From Bacteroidales bacterium UBA4293 (GTDB lineage Bacteria; Bacteroidota; Bacteroidia; Bacteroidales; Bacteroidaceae), in assembly GCA_002395835.1 (NCBI GenBank), contig DGVD01000021.1, positions 25,128 to 89,127 on the forward strand: a stretch of DNA of 64,000 nucleotides. The letters run 5' to 3'. The notes below the pieces were generated by a model, which was given only the letters and a program-made list of their open reading frames with translations, had not been told where the DNA came from and ran no database searches. Both the position numbers and the translations under genes were made by a program. Of the stretch, positions 51,383 through 59,334 are shown one piece after another (position 1 is the first letter of the stretch; the number at the start of each line of letters is the position of its first letter).

Positions 51383-51466
51383 TTATAGAACACAGCCCCT
51401 CGCTTTATAAAGCAGAGCCCTTCGTTCTATAGAGCGAAGCCATACGCGTTATAGAGCACAACCTTA
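51381..51466. repeat. Four degenerate ~22-bp tandem repeats
   Basis: Units at 51381-51400 (20 bp), 51401-51422, 51423-51444 and 51445-51466 (22 bp each). Each starts CGNNNTATAGA/AAGC and ends with a (G/C)AGCCC-like tail, and each holds a short palindrome such as GCTTTATAAAGC. The last unit contains the stop codon of the DUF4248 gene. Confidence 0.7.
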
Positions 51467-51652
51467 CGCCTCCTCTAACTCTATATCAAACTTCTCACAG
51501 ATATACCTTATACCCGAAGGGGAAACCAAGTGATCAGATGGCTTTACCCCCACTTTTCTTAGCTCCTGCTCATTCGCCTTCAGCCATCGGGAGAACGTGC
51601 GGGGAGATACCCCGGCAGCCCTGGCCAACTCTATCTTATACATCCTTTTCAT
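51464..51652 (-). CDS. DUF4248-like small DNA-binding-type protein
   Basis: 62 residues from the ATG at 51652 (a longer frame opens at 51787, but a GTTG-N20-TATCTTTG promoter sits just before 51652, so residue 46 or 49 of that frame is the likely start). Helix-turn-helix style sequence (IELARAAGVSPRTFSRWLKA). In many Bacteroides genomes a DUF4248 gene is divergent from an HU-like gene followed by a smalltalk protein and a lysin, exactly as here. Function unknown; a transcription or packaging factor is plausible. Confidence 0.68.
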   Translation of the reverse strand: MKRMYKIELARAAGVSPRTFSRWLKANEQELRKVGVKPSDHLVSPSGIRYICEKFDIELEEA

Positions 51653-51770
51653 ACCACAAAGATACACCTTTTTTCTGAATTCTGCAACATCTAATCGTGT
51701 CAAATTCAGCCAAATAATGTCATCTTTGGCTACCTCTGCCAAACCCTGACAATAGGCTTCCGCGGCATCG

Positions 51771-51778
51771 TATCTTTG
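51771..51778 (+). promoter_or_regulatory. Promoter -7 box of the HU-like gene
   Basis: TATCTTTG, 68 bp upstream of the ATG at 51847, with no TTTG at the -33 position. It faces away from the DUF4248 promoter, giving a divergent pair. Confidence 0.55.
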
Positions 51779-51846
51779 TATTGTCAATCATGAGCGACAT
51801 GTGAGTAAAAACCTTATTGTTAATCTAAAAAAGTAAAACACTAAAA

Positions 51847-52494
51847 ATGGGAAAAATTAACTACAGCATCTCCGCACGTGTGGTGAACATTGCGGAACGT
51901 ACCGTGGCTGCCAAGAACGGCACGCTGGACTCCTTCGTGCCCGAAGTGAAGTATTACGCCACTGCCCAGCAGCAGGAATACCTCAGCCTGGACGACTTTG
52001 CTCAGCACATCAGTGAGCATCATAGCAAATATGGCAAGGGCGACATCTATTGCATCATAACAGAGGCCGTGTCCTGTCTGCGCGAGAAGCTTCTGGAAGG
52101 GTGCAAGATCAGCCTGGGCGACCTGGGCGAGTTCTCTGTGACCATCTCCTCTAAGGGGGCCGACTACTACAATGAGTTCACTGCTCAGAAAATCTCCAGC
52201 GTGAACGTGCGCTGGATTCCGGGCTCCAAGTTCAAGAACCTAATAGACGATGCCAACTTTGAGCTGGTGGAGAGCCGAAAAGCCGCAGCAGCCACTATGA
52301 AGGCTATGCGTGAAGGCTATCCTACTCGCCCAGCATCGGAGGAGGACGCTTCAGCACAGCAGGGTGGCTCATCCAGCTCAGAAGGCAGCGGCAGCTCTAC
52401 CTCAGGCTCAGGAACCTCCGGCAGCGGCACACAGGGCGGTGAGAACACCGGCGGAACCACCGAGGAAGGTGGCGACTCAGGCATGGGAGACTAA
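51847..52494 (+). CDS. HU-family DNA-binding protein with Gly/Ser-rich tail
   Basis: 215 residues. Residues about 1-125 form the Bacteroidetes HU/IHF-like domain (MGKINYSISARVVNIAERTV; LGDLGEFSVTISSKGADYY). The C-terminal 50 residues are a low-complexity Ser/Gly/Thr/Glu tail (GGSSSSEGSGSSTSGSG). A nucleoid-type DNA-binding role is expected. It belongs to the conserved cassette DUF4248-HU-smalltalk-M15. Confidence 0.92.
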   Translation: MGKINYSISARVVNIAERTVAAKNGTLDSFVPEVKYYATAQQQEYLSLDDFAQHISEHHSKYGKGDIYCIITEAVSCLREKLLEGCKISLGDLGEFSVTISSKGADYYNEFTAQKISSVNVRWIPGSKFKNLIDDANFELVESRKAAAATMKAMREGYPTRPASEEDASAQQGGSSSSEGSGSSTSGSGTSGSGTQGGENTGGTTEEGGDSGMGD

Positions 52495-52515
52495 CCGTTT
52501 AACCAGGACTAGGGC

Positions 52516-52581
52516 TTGAGACCAGAGCTAAAGAGATCCGGGACAGGAGGCGCCTCCCTCTGGTCTCTGGACCGGTCTCAA
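52516..52581 (+). other. Structured intergenic element with mutually exclusive stems
   Basis: GAGACCAGAG (52518-52527) pairs perfectly with CTCTGGTCTC (52558-52567), and the overlapping TTGAGACC (52516-52523) with GGTCTCAA (52574-52581); the two stems cannot coexist fully. Between them is a perfect 12-bp palindrome GGAGGCGCCTCC (52546-52557). It lies between HU and the smalltalk gene and could be an RNA switch, attenuator or protein-binding site. Confidence 0.5.
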
Positions 52582-52656
52582 AAACCGAACTAGCCTATGA
52601 AAAGAGTGATTATCAAACTTTTAATTTTACTAACCATCCGTTTAAAATTTACGAAA

Positions 52657-52758
52657 ATGACTACTGAAAAGAAGAACATTTGGACCGTGATAGTGAACAC
52701 CATCCTCACCCTCATCTCTGGCATTGCCAGCGCACTGGGCCTGGGCGTGATGATGTAA
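52657..52758 (+). CDS. Smalltalk-type small membrane protein, 33 aa
   Basis: MTTEKKNIWTVIVNTILTLI and SGIASALGLGVMM: a charged N-terminus and a single hydrophobic helix, in size and pattern a member of the small Bacteroides family named smalltalk. An in-frame ATG at 52597 would add 20 residues but is less likely. Such proteins sit between HU and amidase/M15 genes and may have a holin- or signalling-like role. Too short for routine gene finding. Confidence 0.8.
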   Translation: MTTEKKNIWTVIVNTILTLISGIASALGLGVMM

Positions 52759-52799
52759 GCCGTGAGAACATGAACATGTGAAACCTTAATAGCCGAAAC

Positions 52800-53255
52800 A
52801 TGGAAGGACAAAAACTGACAGAACACTTCAGCCTGAACGAGTTCACGCGAAGTTCCGTAGCCGCTAAGCATGGCATTTGCAACGAGCCACCTGTGGAAGC
52901 TATTTCAAACCTCCAGAACCTCTGTCAAGAGGTTTTGGAGCCCTTGAGAGAGCACTATGGAAAACCTATTACTATCAGCAGCGGTTATCGCTGCAGTCAG
53001 CTTAACAAGCTGGTGGGCGGCGCACGCCATTCCCAGCATCTTACGGGAGAGGCCTGTGATCTGCATCTTCCCAGCATCAAGATAGGTCTGGAATGGTTCC
53101 AGTGGCTCCAGTGCCACTGCCCCTTCGACCAGCTCATCTGGGAGCAGCGCCTCACCTGGATAGACGCCCACCCCTACCTGCGCTGCTGGATCCACATCTC
53201 CTGCCGGAGAAACCTGGACAAGAACCGGAAGCAGGTGCTGGTTTTGAAGAAATGA
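52800..53255 (+). CDS. M15-family D,D-peptidase (lysin-like)
   Basis: 151 residues. Peptidase M15A core with the zinc ligands: SQHLTGEACDLH (His and Asp) and CWIHIS (His). The N-terminus LTEHFSLNEFTRSS is typical of phage-type D-Ala-D-Ala carboxypeptidases and endolysins. No signal peptide is seen, so release may depend on the small membrane protein encoded 41 bp upstream. Last gene of the HU cassette. Confidence 0.9.
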   Translation: MEGQKLTEHFSLNEFTRSSVAAKHGICNEPPVEAISNLQNLCQEVLEPLREHYGKPITISSGYRCSQLNKLVGGARHSQHLTGEACDLHLPSIKIGLEWFQWLQCHCPFDQLIWEQRLTWIDAHPYLRCWIHISCRRNLDKNRKQVLVLKK

Positions 53256-53279
53256 GAACACTACCCCTACGTGGAAGAA

Positions 53280-53327
53280 TGAACTGCACCCCAAAAGTTT
53301 TATGTCTAACTTTTGGGGTGCAGTTCA
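53280..53327. repeat. Perfect 20-bp inverted repeat, possible IS-end remnant
   Basis: Arms starting TGAACTGCACCCCAAAAGTT and its exact complement, loop of 8 nt. It has no T tract, so a terminator is less likely. The sequence resembles Bacteroidetes insertion-sequence termini as I recall them; two abutting ends would be left by an internal deletion. Confidence 0.55.
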
Positions 53328-53380
53328 GTTCTACAAGGTGGGATGTCTTTCCTTATGCAAAGTTAAATTCAGCGTGATGC

Positions 53381-53893
53381 TCAATCCACCTCCGACCTCC
53401 AATAAACTTCGTCTTTAACAACAGGTCCCAAAACCTCTAAGTTCATTTTATCCGCACCATCTTGGTTGTGGGAAAACATGCTTACATTATACCCATCCCA
53501 TCGAATCCATACTAGGCCTTCATTCAGGTCCCAAAAATGATGCACTTCATGAGGTTTTGGTGAGACTCCATAGCCATTATAGTCATATCCTGGCTCACCG
53601 TGAAGTTCTACTTTTAACTGCTCAAAGACTTCCATCATTTCTTCTTCGGTAAATCTTTTTTCTGTAGAAATATAAATAGCTTCAACGGTATTATTTCCCC
53701 ACATTTTTAAATTACATAGACCCAACGAATCTAAATATCCTTTAAAATATATGATCTCTGCAGTTTCTCTATCCACAGTGAAATTTTGTTCCAATAATAT
53801 CTTCTTGGCACTTTCTAGTGGCTGTCCCACGTATATATCTTTTACGTGGACACGCCCATTACTTAATGTGAAAATTTGTGGTTTGGTTTGCAT
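53381..53893 (-). CDS. Uncharacterised 170-aa protein
   Basis: Soluble protein without signal peptide. A central part (YIGQPLESAKKILLEQNFTV-like, then EAIYISTEKRFTEEEMMEVF) suggests a small alpha/beta domain of the kind seen in immunity or stress proteins. No family recognised. First of a run of minus-strand genes of low GC, unlike the efflux and replication genes to the left. Confidence 0.65.
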   Translation of the reverse strand: MQTKPQIFTLSNGRVHVKDIYVGQPLESAKKILLEQNFTVDRETAEIIYFKGYLDSLGLCNLKMWGNNTVEAIYISTEKRFTEEEMMEVFEQLKVELHGEPGYDYNGYGVSPKPHEVHHFWDLNEGLVWIRWDGYNVSMFSHNQDGADKMNLEVLGPVVKDEVYWRSEVD

Positions 53894-53928
53894 AATAAGA
53901 ACATTAATACTCTAATCCAAAATTTCCC

Positions 53929-54711
53929 TTACCGCTGAGATAAAGGTTCCACTAATGCCCTAGCTTCTGGACTAAGATAAGAAGAAATATCACTATAGGG
54001 AATTTCATTAAGGAAGTAATGGTTCAGTACCCCATTAATAGTCAAAGTGAAATTATCCTTTAATATTCCATACTGAGAATTATTAAAAATATTATCTGCA
54101 GAGAACTCCCATTCTGAAACGGTCTTATATTCTGGGTGGTTTTCAAAGAACATCACAAGGTTCTGATGAGTAATAATATCCCTTACCTGATGACCGTCGA
54201 TCTTACTGAATGTGTAGTAGTATTTCTCTGATCCACAGCTACCACCACAATGGAGAAATTCCATACCATAGGTAACGTAATGCTCTGTTTGCGCTTCCAT
54301 CTTAAGGTCAAGACTAAAGGTATTCCACAGACTATCGGCAATAAGCGGTTTATACTTTTTCATATAATGACGAAGCAGTCCTTCACCGTCACGTGTAAAC
54401 ATCTCCTTTTCACTATATTCCACGTATTCATCAGGACTTTCATCGAACTCTATACAATACTCACACATCTTATAGACCTCTCTATTGACTAATGCCAACA
54501 CGGAATCTACCAATTGCAGAGGACCGTTTACAGGAACATCCACTTTGAAGGAAGCCCAACAATAGCTATTTCCCTCATGATTCCCTTGTATAGAATCGGT
54601 TTGTTCCACCACTAAAAGGTCAGTTAAAGACTCTTTCTGGCGGTTTCCACATCCCTGCACTAGCGCAGTAAGTGCCATGACCATCAGGCACAAAAAACAG
54701 TTAGTTTTCAT
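53929..54711 (-). CDS. Lipoprotein, DUF3298/RsiV-like
   Basis: 260 residues from the ATG at 54711; the longer frame uses a TTG at 54765. Lipoprotein signal (LCLMVMALTALVQGC). The body resembles DUF3298/RsiV proteins (two alpha/beta domains; CEYCIEFDESPDEY, LHCGGSCGSEKYYYTFSKID, DIITHQNLVMFFENHPEY). Such proteins can bind lysozyme-like enzymes or act as anti-sigma sensors, but here the role is unknown. Confidence 0.75.
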   Translation of the reverse strand: MKTNCFLCLMVMALTALVQGCGNRQKESLTDLLVVEQTDSIQGNHEGNSYCWASFKVDVPVNGPLQLVDSVLALVNREVYKMCEYCIEFDESPDEYVEYSEKEMFTRDGEGLLRHYMKKYKPLIADSLWNTFSLDLKMEAQTEHYVTYGMEFLHCGGSCGSEKYYYTFSKIDGHQVRDIITHQNLVMFFENHPEYKTVSEWEFSADNIFNNSQYGILKDNFTLTINGVLNHYFLNEIPYSDISSYLSPEARALVEPLSQR

Positions 54712-54765
54712 TATTTTAGAATTTCCTATCACATCTTTTGAATTTTCACACATAATCCGAATCAA

Positions 54766-54894
54766 CTATCTTGCGAACAGAGCAGTCAGCAAAGTACTAA
54801 TCACATCATAGATTTCCACGCGATAAATAACAATCAGTATGACTACCAGAAAGATGATGGTATACCCTATCCACTGCTTTTGTTTCTTACTCAT
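54766..54894 (-). CDS. Small membrane protein, 42 aa
   Basis: ATG at 54894, TAG at 54766-54768. MSKKQKQWIGYTIIFLVVIL then IVIYRVEIYDVISTLL: positively charged N-terminus and one clear membrane helix. It lies 54 bp upstream of the lipoprotein gene on the same strand. Length, charge pattern and helix make it a likely real gene. Function unknown. Confidence 0.65.
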   Translation of the reverse strand: MSKKQKQWIGYTIIFLVVILIVIYRVEIYDVISTLLTALFAR

Positions 54895-54950
54895 AATTCA
54901 TTACCCTATAATCGTGCCGGGCACAACTGCTATGATTGATTATTTAGTCA

Positions 54951-55616
54951 CTAATCCAAAAAATATAGCTTTCGCAGGTCTTCTTCCCATTTCTGAAAGA
55001 TTTCACCACCACGTATCAGATATAACCCTGGGAAAGGTCGGTCGAAAATACGGTCAAACTTGGGGAGATTTTCGCAATCATCCACAGCCGTTAAATGCAC
55101 CATCACTGAAACCTCATCATTAAAAGCCATATCCTTAATACCACTTTTGGCAAATGCGTATTCATACGCTATCACCACCATGGGTGAAAAGATTACTTTA
55201 GTAAGGTTCGCACAGTCATAGAATCCATATCGAGCAACACCCTTTACAGAAGTTTTTCCTATCCTAGAAGGGATGATAAGTTCACCTCTGATTTTGTCTT
55301 TCTCAGAAGTAAGGACACCTAACAATCCATGGGCGACAAAAACTGGAACGTCAGCCCCATCAACAGACAAAGTGCATAACGTATATTCATCTTCCAGGTA
55401 TTCTTCTATGACTGTAGTCCATTGCGCAACATTTTCCCAAACATATCTGTCGAAACGGACAGTAAGAACGATACGCAGCCGCTTTTTCCCGTCCACTTCG
55501 TGCAGATACTTGTCCCCAGTTCTCAAGTCCGGCCGCTGCTGGCAGTAGCCGTGCTCTTCTATTTCTTCTGTATAGGTGATTAAGTGAGGCATAAACATTA
55601 TTTTTAGCAGTCCCAA
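54951..55616 (-). CDS. Uncharacterised protein with LRR_5-like segment
   Basis: 221 residues; ATGs at residues 7 and 9 are alternative starts. Residues about 120-165 (KGVARYGFYDCANLTKVIFS; IAYEYAFAKSGIKDMAF) look like two units of the BspA/LRR_5 repeat used in Bacteroidetes surface and immunity proteins. No signal peptide. Family otherwise unrecognised. Confidence 0.62.
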   Translation of the reverse strand: MGLLKIMFMPHLITYTEEIEEHGYCQQRPDLRTGDKYLHEVDGKKRLRIVLTVRFDRYVWENVAQWTTVIEEYLEDEYTLCTLSVDGADVPVFVAHGLLGVLTSEKDKIRGELIIPSRIGKTSVKGVARYGFYDCANLTKVIFSPMVVIAYEYAFAKSGIKDMAFNDEVSVMVHLTAVDDCENLPKFDRIFDRPFPGLYLIRGGEIFQKWEEDLRKLYFLD

Positions 55617-55661
55617 GCGCTATATTGCCTTAGGAAAAGAGTGATATCTGTTCATAAGTTA

Positions 55662-57092
55662 TTAATAGAAAATACCATGCATTCGCCCTTTTTCACGTAT
55701 TTTCCCATATTTCAACCTTACGTACTCTGCTATAATTGCATCGTCCATAGTTTCATATCGGCAGTTTCCAGCCCAGTAACCTTTATTATCAACCACATGG
55801 GTAATCTTTCCTGTATCTCTTACTCCAGGGAATTTAATTTTGCGAGACTGGTTTTCACCTCCTTCATTCTTAATGTCGGCTGGGAAAAAGGAATCTACAT
55901 ACCAATCTGAATCCCACTGATATCTCGGCATAGTTATACTTTCCACATCCACTTCTTGCGGAGTACTTGATGAGGAAGAGCTAGAACTATTTCTAGAAGA
56001 TGAAGAACTGGAGGAATATGAACTAGAAGAAGAGGAGTATGAACTTCCACCTGAATAATAATACGGAGTGTCGCTCAAGTGACTGGTCAGGAGTTTGTAC
56101 ACACCATAGGCAAAGGCTGCAGTTCCGATGATTCCAATGCCAGTTCTTATGGTCCTGTCACTGAGTCTTAATGGGGATGAGTTGGAAGTAGTATAAGACC
56201 TTACCACTCTAGGAGTGTAAGTACCCGTCATCCTGTCGAGTCCAGGTGAACTAGTTATCAAAATATTTTCATGATACGGATACTGACTCTCTGCAGCATT
56301 AGGCGTAATTTTACCTCTGTTCTCCAGGCTCCAACTTCCGTTATTCCTGACCGATTTTAGGGCATAATAACCTGCAAAAGAAAAATGCCAAAGTTCTGGA
56401 TTTCCATTGTTGGACCCACCAAAGAAGGCATACCATCCAAAATTAGCATCCGTGAAAACCACCTCACGAGACCATTTGCCATTATTCATATCCATGCGAT
56501 ATACATATCCATTCATGCCATAGTATCGATCCTGAGCTTTAGAAATGGAGAATATATACAAAACATTCTTTTTAGGGTCAATGAGCACACAAGGTTGAGC
56601 TGCCTTAACATATCCTTTTTGAGTATAAAGGTCTGTTTGAAGAATAGTACGCTCATATTTAGCACCTTGCTTAATACCCATAGCCAAAGTAGTCCGGTAG
56701 AAACGGGTCCCATCACCATTTACTCTATAATCCGTGTTACTAGTCTTCTTTTCCAGTACCAGTGTACTGCTACCTATATCATAGGCCGACAAGACCATAA
56801 AGTCTGAGTCTGTATTACTCCTTGATGTACTCCTACTGGTAGATACACTTGACGATGAGTTATAAGAATTAGACTGAGATGAACTCCTATTGGAAGAAGA
56901 GCTTGATGATGAGTTATAAAAACCAGACTGAGAAGATTTGTTACTGGATGATACAGAGTTGTTATAATATCGCGACTCTGTCTTAGCCTTTTTCTTACTT
57001 TTCTTGGAGCGTGAGCCAACATCCACAGAACCTTGAGCCATCACAAATTGGGTGATGAAAAAGAGAAATAAAAGAGATACAGTTTTTTTCAT
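55662..57092 (-). CDS. Secreted Ser-rich protein, 476 aa
   Basis: Sec signal peptide (MKKTVSLLFLFFITQFVMAQ). Residues about 28-95 and 345-380 are very Ser/Asn/Tyr-rich low-complexity stretches (SSSSSSNRSSSQSNSYNSS). Between them is a beta-rich domain (about 100-300) with propeller-like spacing (YIFSISKAQDRYYGMNGYVY; WHFSFAGYYALKSVRN) and a single membrane helix (TGIGIIGTAAFAYGVYKLL). No family recognised. Probably an envelope protein, with Ser-rich linkers suitable for O-glycosylation. Confidence 0.7.
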   Translation of the reverse strand: MKKTVSLLFLFFITQFVMAQGSVDVGSRSKKSKKKAKTESRYYNNSVSSSNKSSQSGFYNSSSSSSSNRSSSQSNSYNSSSSVSTSRSTSRSNTDSDFMVLSAYDIGSSTLVLEKKTSNTDYRVNGDGTRFYRTTLAMGIKQGAKYERTILQTDLYTQKGYVKAAQPCVLIDPKKNVLYIFSISKAQDRYYGMNGYVYRMDMNNGKWSREVVFTDANFGWYAFFGGSNNGNPELWHFSFAGYYALKSVRNNGSWSLENRGKITPNAAESQYPYHENILITSSPGLDRMTGTYTPRVVRSYTTSNSSPLRLSDRTIRTGIGIIGTAAFAYGVYKLLTSHLSDTPYYYSGGSSYSSSSSSYSSSSSSSRNSSSSSSSSTPQEVDVESITMPRYQWDSDWYVDSFFPADIKNEGGENQSRKIKFPGVRDTGKITHVVDNKGYWAGNCRYETMDDAIIAEYVRLKYGKIREKGRMHGIFY

Positions 57093-57248
57093 AAGTATAA
57101 ATTAAGGTCATTAAATTTTTATAAACGCAAAAAAATATAACCCACGAAATGAGCAATACTTTTATAACACTCATTTTCTTTATTCATTCAAAGAACCAGT
57201 CTAGTTTTTCAAAGAAAGTGTCCGTAGGTTATGATTGTTAGTGGTTAG

Positions 57249-57431
57249 TTAAGCACCGCTTGCAAGTATGAGCATGAGGATGAAAAATCCTATTAAAATG
57301 ATGAAGAAAGTGAAGACGCATCCACATGATGTTTTAGCTCCTTGAATGGCTCCTTCTTTCTCTTGACCTTTTTTAGAGAAAAGGAAGCCAAACAGTGCAC
57401 CCATTATGGCAATTCCTAAGACAAATTCCAT
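57249..57431 (-). CDS. Small membrane protein, 60 aa
   Basis: Two hydrophobic segments (MEFVLGIAIMGALFGFLFSK and CVFTFFIILIGFFILMLILA) separated by a charged loop. Same strand as its neighbours and close to the 143-aa membrane protein (18 bp gap). Function unknown. Confidence 0.62.
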   Translation of the reverse strand: MEFVLGIAIMGALFGFLFSKKGQEKEGAIQGAKTSCGCVFTFFIILIGFFILMLILASGA

Positions 57432-57449
57432 ATCGCTTATATATTTATT

Positions 57450-57881
57450 TTAAGGTAAAATAGCAAGTCCTTTCAGTATAAGGTAAATCAATAGTATTGA
57501 AACAGATCCTATAAAGAATAATTGAATAGTCTTTCGTCTTTCATTTTCCAAAATACCTACTGAAGTAGCAAAGCCTCCAAAGAAAACTAAGGAAGCTAAA
57601 ACCATTCCTACACCAAATAGATAATACTCTTCAGTTAAAGCACGAGGTAAATTTAAATTATCTATAGCTGCAGCACACACCTGGTAATATAAAACGGATC
57701 CTATAATAGCTACAATTATTCCAGCCAACCAAATGCCTAAATCCTTCCATTCAGATTTCGTTAAACTTGAAAATGGTAAATCCCATAAGTTGCCAATTTC
57801 TTTATAGACAGTACTAAGCAGACGGAAACCTATTATAATAAATGAAAATGAAATTATAAAAAGTATAGTAAATACTAACAT
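57450..57881 (-). CDS. Membrane protein, 143 aa
   Basis: Four hydrophobic segments (about 2-20, 45-68, 85-108, 120-140), no recognised motif. Probably co-transcribed with the 60-aa membrane protein gene that follows. Confidence 0.62.
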   Translation of the reverse strand: MLVFTILFIISFSFIIIGFRLLSTVYKEIGNLWDLPFSSLTKSEWKDLGIWLAGIIVAIIGSVLYYQVCAAAIDNLNLPRALTEEYYLFGVGMVLASLVFFGGFATSVGILENERRKTIQLFFIGSVSILLIYLILKGLAILP

Positions 57882-57963
57882 AAATACTTTTTAGGTTTTT
57901 ACTTCAAAATAAAGAAAACTTCCAGCACATTAAGGCGCTGGAAGATTTCTTTAAATACTATTA

Positions 57964-58488
57964 TTATCTGCTTGACATATAGTTCAAGAACTCCATTGTA
58001 AGTGCTGCAGCAGCCTTCTTGGAGAGCGGCAAATTACTGAAAGATCTTTGGCCATCAAATAAATCGAACATAATATCCATGTTATTATATGCAACACCAT
58101 ATGTTTGAACAGCATTCCATGAATTGAATGTTCCACCCAAAAGTGGATCTCTCAGTACCTCCACATCATAAAAATAGGGTGCTCTATTATATGTATTTCT
58201 TATGATCTTGTATCTGCAAAGAGTTCGTGAACCAAGGAATGTAAGTGGCTCATATGTTATTTCTACAACTATATCGGGAGAACTTTGAACTACCTTATAC
58301 TCATAACCTTTTGCTGCATACATTGGACGGGCATAGACGGCTAATTTATCACCTCCATAATTCCTGAACCAATCTACACAATCACTCCAACTCCAAGGAT
58401 TTTGTGCGCTACTACCTAAACTTACAAACAAGAATGCTATAGCCATTAGCACTCTATTCAATTTTCCACTTTTAATTGTTGTTTTCAT
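57964..58488 (-). CDS. Secreted protein, 174 aa, unknown function
   Basis: N-terminal signal peptide (LNRVLMAIAFLFVSLGSSAQ), then a small beta-rich domain with several Tyr and Trp residues (NPWSWSDCVDWFRNYGGDKL). No family recognised. Predicted periplasmic. Confidence 0.65.
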   Translation of the reverse strand: MKTTIKSGKLNRVLMAIAFLFVSLGSSAQNPWSWSDCVDWFRNYGGDKLAVYARPMYAAKGYEYKVVQSSPDIVVEITYEPLTFLGSRTLCRYKIIRNTYNRAPYFYDVEVLRDPLLGGTFNSWNAVQTYGVAYNNMDIMFDLFDGQRSFSNLPLSKKAAAALTMEFLNYMSSR

Positions 58489-58795
58489 GATATTTAAATT
58501 AGGTTTTTAAATTGAAAATCAAATTTGATATTTCTTAATGTTGATTATCTGTATCATTGCTATTCAGCTGCGATATGACAAATACTCTACCCTAGTTCTC
58601 GGCAATATTCGTTTATTACTTTATATACTCGATCAAGAATGAGATTTTGACTTTCAAACTAAACAGATTGAAGACCAATAAGAGATAATAGTATTGAACG
58701 GGATGATTACTACTTAATTAGTTTATCGCTAATAAGAGTTTTATGCCCTTGGCCCAGGAGACAACAGTTAACAACAGGTTTTGATGTAGGCACAT
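58489..58795. other. AT-rich intergenic stretch, no gene seen
   Basis: No convincing ORF, repeat or RNA signature between the secreted-protein gene and the structured RNA. A region similar in style (59040-59290) lies on the other side of the RNA and contains AT-rich sequence with a TTTTAACAAAATAATTTT motif also seen near 1880 and 45150. Confidence 0.4.
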
Positions 58796-58997
58796 AAAAA
58801 GAAGTGAGGCCTCATTCGTTATCCCAACTTGAGTGAAGCCTTCACTGCCCATATAACGTTGAAATAGAATTTAGCCTCACCTTGACCGTATATCGAAAGA
58901 TCGGATATACCAATCAAGGGAGTACTTCCTTCTCATTCCTGTTATATTGATTGAAATTGTCGAAGTTTCACTCAACGGAATGAAGATGCGGAATGCA
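58796..58997 (-). ncRNA. Candidate three-hairpin structured RNA (~200 nt)
   Basis: Minus strand, with a TATTTTTG -7 box at 59002-59009. Stem I: GGAATGAAG (58977-58985) with CTTCTCATTCC (58929-58939), plus inner TGAAA/TTTCA. Stem II: CCTTGA (58880-58885) with TCAAGG (58914-58919) and GTATAT with ATATAC. Stem III: GTGAGGC (58804-58810) with GCCTCAC (58874-58880), inner CGTTAT/ATAACG and an apical AGTGAAGCCTTCACT. A T-rich end (58796-58800) follows stem III, as in a terminator. No ORF of note. Coordinates of the 5' end are inferred from the promoter box. Confidence 0.6.
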
Positions 58998-59295
58998 CTT
59001 CCAAAAATATGTCTGCCAAACGGACTCTATTCCGAATAGCATTGCAATAATACAAAATATTTTTATAAATACGTTAATTTTTTTTAGTTTTAACAAAATA
59101 ATTTTACTCATTCCCTCCAAAAAGGGAAACATGTGAGTAATCTGGCTCTAAAAAATGGAACATAATTTCTTTAATGGTTTCAAATCTTGATTATTTTCGT
59201 TTGAAAATCCTCCTTGAAACTATTTTGAAGATAAATGAATTCAGTGATATGATGGGATTTTCTTCTATTCTATTTCATTATTGGGAAAAAAAACT

Positions 59296-59303
59296 TATCT
59301 TTG
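59296..59303 (+). promoter_or_regulatory. Promoter -7 box of the DUF4160/DUF2442 pair
   Basis: TATCTTTG, 31 bp upstream of the ATG at 59335. It supports transcription from before the frameshifted N-terminus. Confidence 0.55.
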
Positions 59304-59334
59304 ACATTAGAATAATATTTAATACTTTTCAAGT

